A stretch of DNA of 64,000 bases, taken from positions 165,001-229,000 of the forward strand of contig SEMN01000419.1 in NCBI GenBank assembly GCA_005408345.1, read 5' to 3'. The DNA comes from Macquaria australasica. Its lineage: Eukaryota; Chordata; Actinopteri; Centrarchiformes; Percichthyidae. Position 1 is the first letter of the stretch. The number at the start of each line of letters is the position of its first letter. The translations under genes were made by a program, and so were the position numbers. Below, one piece after another: positions 41,106 to 53,100 of this stretch. Below the pieces are notes generated by a model. It ran no database searches, was not told the origin of the DNA, and worked only from the letters and a program-made list of their open reading frames with translations.

Positions 41106-44100
41106 CCGATGCATAAATACATAACATAAACAAACATTTTTGATAAAGATTCCTAATTGTACAGTGCTTTCTGGTGGACAAACTATATAATGAGACAGTT
41201 TTCTAAATGACCTCCAACATCTCTGACAACATTTCTTGTTGCTTATCATATAGCTATACTCCAATACCATAATGATAATGGCCAGTATATGGGCCCATCA
41301 GCCACATCGACTGATTTATCAGTCTATTTCTAGTACCTAGGCATGCAGATAGTTTTGGATGGTATTGTAAAATTACATTTAAAAAATCAAAATCATGTTC
41401 TTGTATTTCCACAATGTCCTCATTACTCTGATAATCGACTATAATCCAGCAGTTTTTTATTGACAGTGACATTTACAAGTTTCAAACCAAACTAAACTCC
41501 ATTCACCTTCATTGTATTGGGGTGGTGGCAGAAATCGCTGAGGTGTAAGCAAATACTGTAAAACCAAAACTATCTGTATGGCACCAGTACAGGAAAGTAA
41601 ATATATATATAATTTAGGTCAACCAACCCTTCTAATGTTCCTCATGATTCTTGAGAAAATCCTTTACAGGAGAGTCTGACAGTTAATTAGTCCTGTTCAC
41701 TTTCCCACATACAGTAGCAACAGGAACAGGAGGTCGTGAGGAGGAGGTCATGAGGGGCAGAGGAGGATCGAAAGATGATAAACTCTTTCTGTCAGTCAGG
41801 CCAGCTCTGGAATGAAGGGGAGGATCACGGTGTTGGGGGAACAGGGGAGAGGTGCAGATGAGGGAGAGCGATGAATTGAAAGAGACAGCAAGAGCGAGAT
41901 GGGAAGAAAGAGATCCACACAGACAAGGAGAGCGTAAAAAATAAAAGCGGGAGACATGTAGAGCTCGAGAGAAAGACTGACAGACAGAAAGACAGACAGA
42001 AAGAGACAAAGAGAGACAGACTGACAGACATGAAGACAGACAGAGAGAGGAAAGCTGCTGATTGACTTTACAGCATGAAGGAACTCCTTGTACGCTCCCA
42101 ACTTTTATCTGTAAACCCTTCATAGTGAATGAATCGGAGAGCGACACTAATTGGCCATAATAACCACTGGGGAAATAGCAGTTGATGGGGATTCTGGGTA
42201 ATATGAAAATGATGATAGAAAGCGACTGAAGGACATCTGTGTCTTAGAATCTGTCTGCAGTTGTTATCAAGAGAGATATCTGAGGGTCAAGGGAGGTCAG
42301 AGGGATAAGGACAAATTGAGTAGCATGTAGACTGGGGGAGTATGTGGGAGTGTGTGAGTTTCTTGTAATTCTGTCCGTTTGAGTTGTAAGACATGTTTAT
42401 GAGACATTTTTGTTATGTGGAATCATTTTGGACAGCCTTCACTTCACAGGGGTTGTTTTAGAATTAGTATTTGAATTAGGATGAAGAATAGGATCAAGTT
42501 TAAACCTGAGTTAACCTTAAAGCTGCTATAATCAATATTTTGTTTTATAAACAATGGACCAAATGCAATGAGAAAAGTTGCTCGTAGTGACGAACCCAAC
42601 ACTTTTTTCAGTGAAAAAGCTCTAAAAACCCACTGTACACTACCTGCTCAGCACCAAAAGGGACAGACAGAGTTAGAGAATAGCTGGTGAAGAAGTTGGT
42701 GGAGAGGGAAAAAGTACTTAATTGAGAGTGAACATTCCAAGTGGCCAGAAACACGACTCAAAATAATGTTGCTCCGTGTGCGCTGGATGTGTAAAAAAGC
42801 AACTGTTTGCTAACACATTCACTATATCAACTTATAATATCAATAAATCCAGGTTTAAATCTGAATTAGAATAAGAGTTAAACCTCTTGCATAAAAGGAG
42901 GTTCAACCTCAAGTGTTCCACCATATGTTATATACTGTATTTTACCGCTAAGTCAAATGACTTATTGGAATGTTAAAAGGGCAACTTGTGCCAAGCACAC
43001 AGAGTTAGCCAAGTAGCTCTACGCAGCCATTTTTAGCTCCATGTTTTGGTTTTCCAGCTGCTCATAGACTGTAAAGTGAGCCATCAGCACTCTCATCCAT
43101 CCTCCATCATATCAACACGACGCGTTGTTGAAGGGGCGTTTTAAGGGGGGGGTTAATTAGCAAAAAAGTTCAGATAAGCCAGGTCAGCTAACTGCAAAGC
43201 AGGAGAGCCAAAGTAAACAACTGACTTGTGAAGATGGAACATCTATCAAGCTAAACCACATATTTTTCTCAGGAGCTGGTCAACCAAACCAGAGCTAAAA
43301 GGCCAGGAAATATTTCAGTAAGCCAGGTGCACAGAAACATGACTGAAATGGGATGCTCTGTGTCTGCTGGTGTATAAATAGGTATCGTTTTCTCTTTGCT
43401 AACGAGCTAGCCACGATGACTTGATAAGCCGTTAGTATCTCAGTGCTGTGTTTCTTCAGAGGTGTTGGTTGGTGTATTTGTTCACTCTGGACAGCGTTTG
43501 CTCCCTGCTTCCAGTCTTTGCTAGCCTGACATCGTCAGACCAATTTGCGAACGCTTCTGAGCAACTAAAACAGATTCGTCTGGTTGCCAGGCTAAGTCTT
43601 TGCGCTAAGCTAGGCTAAACAAGTTATCCTGACTCCACTTCTTCTTACTGTTGCTGTTCTCAGTCTGCTATCCCTCCGCTGAAGCTTAGCGCTGTCAGCG
43701 GAAACACAAAGGAGGAATTTTGTACTCAAAAGACTGTAGCTTTTGAAGATACCTGCTTGATTTGACTCACCCAAACTCCTATAACCTCAAATTAGCTTTA
43801 GCTGAACTTTAAAATGCATTTTTGGACAGAGTGAGTACTGGGGATTTTGTCCATCATGGCTAACATTGGATTTGCATTAAGAAGGGATCTCTTCATGGGG
43901 TATTAACATGAGGAATAATTACAGAGACCAATAACTCTTTCAGTGTGCATATGGGCAAGTGAATATTATATTAAGACAGACCTGAAAAAATGCAAATCTA
44001 CGCTTTAACACACTGGTTATTGATTGCTATTAATCTTCTGATCTCACTCTCAAAAGGAAAGCAAGTAAGCATATTTCCCAAAATGCTGAACTATTCCTTT

Positions 44101-47100
44101 ATCTCAGACACCAATTCCAGATACACTCTTTAATTTGATTTCCTGTCAAATATCTCAAATGTTTGAAGATTAACATGGAATTATACACATCTGAGAGGCA
44201 AGAAATTTTATTCTCAATATAATTTGTGTTTGTGTACTGAATGTATCCAGTAATAGTTTTTCACATGGCTATGCAGTTTAAACACTACAAGGATATGTGT
44301 GCGTGTCTCTGTGTGGGTTGGTTGCGGGGGCATACAATGGTGGCCTTTGTTGAAATCATGCAGTTATCCTGAACTGATCTGACATTTGCACCAGAGAACA
44401 ATTTCTCTTGAATGTTGTACAGAATAATAATCAGTCAGGGGTTTGAGATATTAATCGTGAAACTCACAGTGGAGCCCCTCTGTCAACAAGTGACCAGATT
44501 TTTGATTATTATTTTTCCAAATTGTGCCTGGAAACAAAGAGCAGCAGCAGCAGAGTGTATACTGAGTGTGTATGCGTGTGTAAGAGGGCTGCAATGTTTG
44601 TGTCAACGCCTGACTCTAAACTTACACTGAACTGCCAGTCATCACACAGTCATTCATTTGTCATTTCCCTTTGCCCACTTGTGTGTGTGATTTCATAGGA
44701 ACTGGTGTGCTTATGTGGTGACACGCACTGTTAGCTGTGTGATGGAGGATGGGGTGGAGACGTACATCAAACCAGACTACCAACGTTGTACTTGGGGCCA
44801 GTGTCCTAGAGTTGCGTGAGTATCTTTTATTTTCTTCTTTCGTATTTCGTGTCTCCTCTGATTCTTCCTCTCTGTTGCTGAAATCGAATCTGTATTCTAA
44901 CTTGCTCCTCCAACTTCCTGTCCTCAGTTCCACAGAAGTGTGTATCCTCTATCCATCCATCCTCTCCACCTGTTTCCTGTCTGTGGATAGTGAATTTGCT
45001 GAGCTCTTTTCCTTTTCTGTCCATTTTCTCTCAGGAGAGTCTGCTCAGGAAGGTGTCTGGTTGTGGCTGGGCTTGTGTGTAGCCAGAACATCACTACAGA
45101 CATAATTACAGCTCAGTATTTGGCTGGTTAATCCCAATGATTAAGTACTGGTCTCAAACTCACACATATTACTGTGGTGTTGCTCCAGTAGGCCTGGGGC
45201 AGACCTGGGGATATCCGTATATATTAAAAATATTGGAGCAAATTTACTATAGATGTGATTTATTTATTTTCCCAAATATTATGCTTGCAAGACAACATTA
45301 ATCAAGCGCTCCTGATGTTTCTCTTTTGAAGTTTTCACCATGTTGTGTGACCCTGACCTGGTTGCTTGATCCTCATGCCTGCCAGGGGCCTCTGCCTAAA
45401 CCTGGGCTATGCTAAGAATGAAGCCGACAGGGGTTCCAGACACCACAGTCTAGTCTCCTACCCTGTAAAAACAATCTCTTCTTCTTACTCTGTCTTTCTT
45501 TTTATGACTCTCCTCCTTTCTTACTTTTTCTCTAACTCCTCCTCCCTCCATCTCTCCAAGCCCTGTTTTTGTTTTTCCTCTGAGAGTACGTCGGATCCCT
45601 TTTTCTCACGCTCTCAGAGCAGGGAGCTGGAGGATGAAATCTTTTCTATGGCACAGAAAAGGCTCTGCGATACCTACAGTGATGTTTGTGGGTTGGCATA
45701 AAGGAGAGCAACGTGCTGAACTTTCACAGTCAGAGCTTGTTAATGTGCCTGTGACGCTACCATAAATCGTTATTGAGACTTCCGGCCAATTCTGGTCTAT
45801 TCATTGTATTGTTACAGTAACAGGGAGTCTCTTAAGCTAAATGACACATTAATGCAACAACTACAGAAGTGCTATCCAAATAAAACATTCATATTTTTTA
45901 CTGGCTAAATGCAGTTGATTTCATTTGGAAAATGGGACAGGAATAACATTTCAAGTTTACAAAGCACTCTTAATCCCATCTATCATCAGTAGATGATTTG
46001 CAGCTATTTCCAGACATCTAATGACTCAGTGCACATTAATATAAACAGTGTACAGCGGTGGTATTCAATACAGGGTTCAGGGACTGATATGGGTCCTTGA
46101 CTTGGTTATCAGGATCACACTACAAATTTGAAATCTCAGTGTCCTGGTCTGGCACAGGTCAGCTTTGCTCAAATCCCAAGTTAATCTGGAGTCTTAAGAC
46201 ACAAATAAACAAGACTGTAAGAGGCTAGCCATGCAAGCAGCTCCGTGAGGCCAGACACAGTGGTGCTCTGAGCTAAATGCTAACATCAGCATGTTAACAT
46301 GCTCAAAATGACAATGTTAAAATGCTGATCTTCAGTTGGTATATACCATGTTCACCATCTTAGTTTAGCATGCTAACATTTGCTAATTAGCACTAAACAC
46401 AAAGTACAGATGGGAATGTCAGGTATGTTTTGCAGGAATTTGGTCATAAACCAAAATAGATTAAAATTTGGATATGATGAAAAGTCAGGGGATCACTAAA
46501 TTCAGTGGGATTCATCCTGTGGGGACCACAAATGTCTGTACAAAATGTCATGGCAGTCCATCCAATAGCTGTTGAGATATTTCAGTTTGGTCTAAAGTGG
46601 TGGACTTACTGACCAAAATTGCCATCCATAGAGCCACGTCGCTAGCATGGCTAAAAAATCTATATCATTAGTGTTAAATCTCAAGTCAAGTCTCAGTGTT
46701 TAAGTCTAGAAAATCAGGTCTTGTCAAGTCAGAACAAATAAATATCCAGATGACATTTTATATGTGAAATTTCCATTTCATCTCCAGCTACCGGACATAC
46801 AGGAGGCCAAGGTATAAGGTGGCTTACAAGATGGTGACAGAAATGGAGTGGAAGTGTTGCCATGGTTATTCTGGGGAAGACTGCCACGATGGGCCAAAGG
46901 GAACCGCAGAGTCTCAGGTCAATGGAGGGCGACCCCATGTCACGCAGACGGGCCACAACACAGGTGGTGGACAGATAGGAGAAATACTTAAACTTAAAAT
47001 GTAGTTTTGTGTTATCAGGATGCACTTAATTCATTTTGTGAAATAGTATCAAAACCGAAACATTACAAAGATGTGCATATTTTCCCACATGTATCTGTGA

Positions 47101-50100
47101 GTCTTTATACCTTAAGAATTAATGAATGCTTCTGACTTTTCAGGAAGCAAAATGACAACTTTTACAGTTGCTGGCAACATAAGGAAATGACCCCCCAGCT
47201 GTCACCACATTTTGATTCAAATGTTACTAAACTCTGATTGGTGCACAAACTACATGACATCAACTTCTTTTTCTTTTCTTTACCTCCTTTTTCCAATGAG
47301 GAAAGCAAGGACAGATCGCAAATACAAAAACTGTCAATAGAAATGACCAAAACTATTTAAACTTTGACATAATCGCTCCTTGTAGGAAGCTGATTGAGAA
47401 AATAAAGTTTTTAGGGCCTTTAACATCTATACCAGTACATTTAAAGGTTCCATACTTTGTTGAGTTTGTATTTTGAAAGCCTTAAACAAAAAACCTTAGA
47501 ATTAAACTCCGCAGTTCCTCTTTCATATTGGCTGTTATTCCTTTTCTTGGTCTCCAGGTGACACTGAGAAGATCAGACAGCTGGAAGAAACCATCCGTGG
47601 TCTGTCCAAAGACCTCCACAACATGCAGACCACCATTCACAGCATAAACCAGAGGCTGTACGTGAATGTTGTTTTCAATACATCGTGTGCATGTTTTATT
47701 TCATGGAGTGCATTCACCTGCACACCAAAATCCTGCTTACATTCAGGAAACTCAGATTTGCTAGTTTGCTGTACTGGTATCATCCAGTACAGGGAATGTA
47801 TTGTACACTGTATATAGCTTCATGTTTATTGTAGTTTATTTCAGCAGGTCAGTTTATTGAGAAAGGATACGCTTGTTTATTAACATACTGTATATACAGA
47901 GATTTGTAATTAGGGTAGGAAGATATAAATAGTTAATCCTCAACGAGAATATGATGCTACATAAATACACAGAATGTGTCCTTTGACTTCAACTACGCAC
48001 AAGCAGAATCAGCTAAATTTAGACTAAATTTTTTGTATCCTCCCAACCGCTCCACACTCCACTTTCCTGCGTACATGGTCCATTTTCAAATCAAGCAATG
48101 TGGCAATTACTTTTTCATCCTCCACTTTGATGTCATATATTATTTAACACAGCCTATACCTCTTTTTACGACAACTGTTAGCCAAAACTTGAGGAAATCT
48201 CAACTCTTCTTCTGTGTAGGCCTGGTCTGAATGGGGCCATTGTTCCAGCTGATTCAGCTCAGCCACACATGAAGGAAACCATCAACAACATCCAGACCAA
48301 GCTGGACCATCTGTACAACAGGACACAGGTAAACAGTATCTGTTTCTTTTTACAGTCTTAATATTTAGAATTGAAATGCAAGGATTGACCATTTTACTTT
48401 ATGCTGACATTTGCATGCTCAGGTCCATGACCAGACCTTGCTCAACATCAACAACCACCTGGTGAACGGAGGGGGCAATGAACTGGACGGAGTGGCCAGA
48501 GGAGGAGGAGGAGGACCTGGGGGGAACCAGCTGACCACTCTGAAGGAGGAGATACTGACGGAGCTGGAGAGAAGGGTGTCTTTGTCCTGCTCTGCCTGCC
48601 AGGTGAAGCTCAATATGTAAAAATCAGATCTGTGAGCCTCAGACACAAACATTACTCTTACTTTGTTATAGCCATTTTGGATGTCACCCTAGTTTGTGTA
48701 GCTGTAAAAAGTTTTTACTTTGTTCCCTGTGGGCTTCTGTAAGTGATTTCTGCTGCATAAAGCAGTAATAAATAGCCACATGCAGGCAGTTTTACAAAAA
48801 AACAGCACTTTCACATAAACCACTGCACTAACAAAAAATAGAACAAATAAATAATAGTGCAAACTAAATTAGTAATCGAGCAGAAAATGGAAGAAGCTCA
48901 AGGAAGGGAATCCAGCTGTTTGAGAGAACTGGAGGGTTAGGATTTAATATAAAATAAACATTATTTGTATAAATTGAGTTTTTATTTGCCTTATGTTCAA
49001 GCACAATCATGGTCCCCAGGGCACAGACACATAAAAGCCCCCCCTTTCCTACCTACCACAACAGCCCCCACCCCCCGTTGCTCACAGTTGTTTTGGATCT
49101 TTTTTAAAGGGTAATTCTGGTATTTCTAAACCTGGGCCCTATTTTTTTACATACTTTGGGGTCTTAATGACTATTAGGGACAAAAAGTTTTGGAATTGGT
49201 CCTGTAGATCACCTCAGCCAGCAGCCGCGGGCTGCAATGGCTGCAAACGTAATCCTTAGGGGCAAGTACACCAAAGAGGATCTTACTCGTTAACAAATGG
49301 TCTGTCTCTGTAGGGATCCTTTCCATAATGTTGTCAGAGATTTCGAATAACAATCTGAGTCTGTCAGTGGCAAAAACAAGCACTTTTAGTGGATGTATTT
49401 TTCATGGGTGCAACTGCCCGCAAGGATTACGTTGCAGCCATTGCAGCCCGTTTCACGGCTGTCGGCTGAGGCGATCTACTGGACAAATTCCAAAACCTTT
49501 TGTACCTATTAGTCATTTAGACCCCAAATATGTAAAAAAAAAAAAAACTGCACCTTAACTTCAGTATTCATATAGTTCATAGAGATACAGAGAAAGAGAT
49601 TCCAATATTATATAATCACACTGACACTACTCTCCACAAATATTAAACAAAATAGTTAAGCATAATATACAAAGTATTATAGGAAAGGATCAAAGGAAAA
49701 CCTGTGATGCAGGTTCTATTTTCTTAAAGCAGAGCATATTTAACACGAACATATTGCTATTTCTTTAATTCTATTATCTTTGGGGTATTGGCAGGAATCA
49801 GGAGCAAAAACACATGATCAGGACCTCAATACTTTTGACTGATTTCTCTGACTTTTAAACGAGAATTGTTTAAACCAGCAACTTCAAACAGAGGGCTGGT
49901 CTTGGGGCCCCCTGACTCCTTGGGCCCTAGTGGTCAGTAATCCATCCATGTGTGATATTCAAGTGAATTTATGATTGATGGGTTTTCAGTTGAAAACCCA
50001 TAGAGGGCAAGATACAAATTACTTTCAAATTAAAGAATTTGGGATGCAGAAACATTGCCAAAGACCTTTTCATAAGAAACCTGACATCATAAAACAGAAG

Positions 50101-53100
50101 ACATAATTAATATAAGCTAAACAGCTAGAAAAGATAATCACATTTCTTGCAATCCCTGTTTCTTTTAGGCTGGTGTGGAGGACCTGAGGCGCCAGCAGCA
50201 AGAGGACAGGGAGCGGATCCAGGCCCTGGAGAAGCTGATCAGCTCCATGGACCAGCACCTGAGGCAGAGCCTGGACATCTCCCGCAGTGAGACCATACGC
50301 TCCCAGGCCTGCTGCAACACAGTCACTGAGCTGGAGAAGAGGTTGTCTGATCTAGAGGTCCGTGTAGCCTCCACAGCTAACACGTGCGACACTATTAAAG
50401 GGCGGCTCGATAAGGAATTAGCTGGGACAGGTGGAGGAAAGGGAAGAGTGACAGAAGACAGATTGAATGGCAGACTGAGAGAATTGGAGAAGAGGATGAA
50501 TAACACGCTGAGGAAGACGGAGCAGAGGTGCACTAACACCGGGAACAACATGAAAGACAATGTCCAGAGAGACATCACGCACCTGCGCAACATGGTCCTC
50601 AGTCGGCTGGATGACCACAGCTTCAAGATCGGCAAGATAGAGCTGGACGTGGCTGTTTTAGGAGATACAGTCACTGACCACAGTCGGCGTTTAAGTCAGG
50701 TGGAGAACATCACATCCTTCCTGGACAGAAGGCTAACATCGACTACAAAAATGTGCAATGAGACCTGTGGGCCTAACGGAAAAGGCCGTAAGACTGATGA
50801 CACTGTGAAAACCTTAGAATGGAGAGTTGTAGCCAACCAAGAGGAGATCCAGAAGTTTAACACCAGGTTAAATGATTTGTCTGTGTCAGGGGACTCACTG
50901 ACTGACAGAGTGATCAACTTAACAAACGATGTCAAGAAGATAATGGTTGTGACAGGGGAGAACGGCGAGCATTTCAACCGGATTGTCACAGAGGTTGAAA
51001 CATTAGGCCGTGATTTTGAGGACTGTTCCATTTGCAGCAGTATAGAGGAGGAATTGCGCTTGCTTACCAACTCCACCACGAGCGGCCTCAGCACGTGCCA
51101 GGCAGAACTTACAGATCTCCGGAGAAAGGTCGACTCAGGAGAATCTGTCTGCTCTCAGGTGTGCTCCAACCTTCAGGAGGAGGTAGGACGACTCAGAGAG
51201 GAAGTGGAGGAGTGTACTGGACAGTGTAAAACCAACATAAATGATCTGAAGAAACGCCTGGATGGTCATAGTGTCCATAGTGGAAGATTAGGAGGGGATC
51301 TGAAGTCCATCCAAGGAGAGCTTGCTGGGGTCATGGTCACATTTAACTCAATCAATAATACTCTGAAGGGCCTGGGAAGGACTGTACAGACGCATGGGAA
51401 CACACTGACTGATCTGACCAACACCAAGGACAACATCATCTCTGAGGTAAGATGATGTGGTGATAATGAAGATAATATGACTGCCACTAATGCTGCCATT
51501 GCTATGACGCTTTGTGTATTATAATTGGCCTTTGAAACCCTTTAAACTGAAGCAATGTGTAATCATGACCATCGTCATAGGTTGCACTTGCCAACTGTAT
51601 GATAACTTTTCATAGTTAGCATAGTTAGCTGTTCAAATATATTTTCTGTATATATAAAAAATACTAAGGACATGACTTTAGTATCCTCAGTGGTAGCTAC
51701 TGCCCTGCTGAAGAGGTAAAACTATTCCGTATTTCACAGTAACAAGACTAAGTCTATAGCCATTGTAGCAGCTCTGTGAAGCAGTACTTAGGCACAGCGG
51801 TGCTTTGTGCTAAATGCTAACATCAGCATGCTAACATACTCAAATGACAATGCTAACATACTGATGCTAAGCAGGTACAATGTTTACCAAGTTCACCACC
51901 TTAGTTTAGGTAACTAAGCTACTGAACACAAAGTACAGCTGAGGCTGATGTAAATGTCATTAGTTTTGTAGGTATTTGGTCATAAACCAAAGTATGTAAG
52001 ATGTGATGATGGTGCTAAAAGTGTAAACTTAAAGGCTCACCAAAGTTATTACAATTCATCCTGATGGGGACATGTCTGTACCAAATTTCATGACAATCCA
52101 TCCAATAGTTGTCAAGATATTTTACTCAAATGTCAGACTGTTGGTGGTGCTAGAGGAAGAATCTTGTTAACCAGTCATTCACAAGTCATTAAGATGCATC
52201 ATCTGGGAACCATGGATGTCTGTGTAAGATTTTGTGCAAATCCATCCAGTAGATGTTGCGATATTTCACTCAATAAATTGGACTTTTGACCTGCTGGTTA
52301 CACTGACAAATGTCAGGGGATCACCAAAGTCAGTATGATTCATCCTCTGGGACCATGAATATCTGTACAAAATTTCATGGCAATCCATCTAACAGTTGTT
52401 GATATATTTCAGTGTGGACCAAAATAGTGGACCGACCGACTGCAATGCATAGATCCATGCTGCTAGTGTGGATAAAAATGCAAAAATTAGAGTAAATAAT
52501 TATACTTTGTCTAGCATAATATGATATTCCCCCTTTTTCCTTGTTGAATATCTCATGATCCCTCAGATTTATCTTGCAACCCCTTTGGGGGTCCCGAGCC
52601 CAAGGTTGGGAAGCACTGTACTATATAACATTAAACTTGCCCCTCAGAATTAAACAGAAAAGATTAAGTTACCATTATGATAATGATGATGGTAATTGCG
52701 CTGATGATCCATGTGTTGTTTTATTAAACAGTACTTACTGAAACATAACTTTTCTTTATGGACTTTAAAAATAACATGTCAATCAAACATGCCTCATGGT
52801 TATATTGGCAACAGTGTTTTCACATAATATTTTTATAGTTAGAAAAATATTTGAACATATTACAAACATTTGAGTCTTCTTGACAGACAAGGCTTAGATT
52901 GTATGCTTACATATTTTTGTGTGTATAAGATACCATAGGAAAATAAATCGGAGCAAAGATGGAAAAAAGTATATTTATAGTAGAACTTTGTCAAAAGAAT
53001 CTCATCCAAAATACACACATTAAGAAGTATCTACATTCTCTACAAGGTGGACAATTTGCAGAAGGAGCTGACAGAGCACACTGATGACTCGAAGATTCAA

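Larger units (their letters stand above)
31129..44698 (+). other. emilin1 intron 1 (13.6 kb, repeat-rich)
   Basis: Separates the signal-peptide exon from the EMI exons. No coding gene is seen inside. It holds a MITE-like fragment (31318-31575), CT, GT and GA microsatellites, a Tc1 transposase scrap (33719-33825), a GCTAGCATGGCT-family copy (34598-35097), TTAA-MITE copies (36953-37347, 42517-42858, 42975-43450), a tandem duplication near 39.9-40.2 kb, a TA-expanded repeat (40875-41335) and a short MITE (43522-43594). Reading frames over the microsatellites are low-complexity artefacts. Confidence 0.85.

Noticed and set aside
40811..41270. Three minus frames of 108-116 codons rich in Ile-Tyr
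   Set aside because: Products of reading the TA microsatellite in different frames.
50165..50674. 169-codon minus-strand frame, and others overlapping exon 7
   Set aside because: They are antisense shadows of the emilin1 coiled-coil exon, whose + strand product is clearly related to human EMILIN1.
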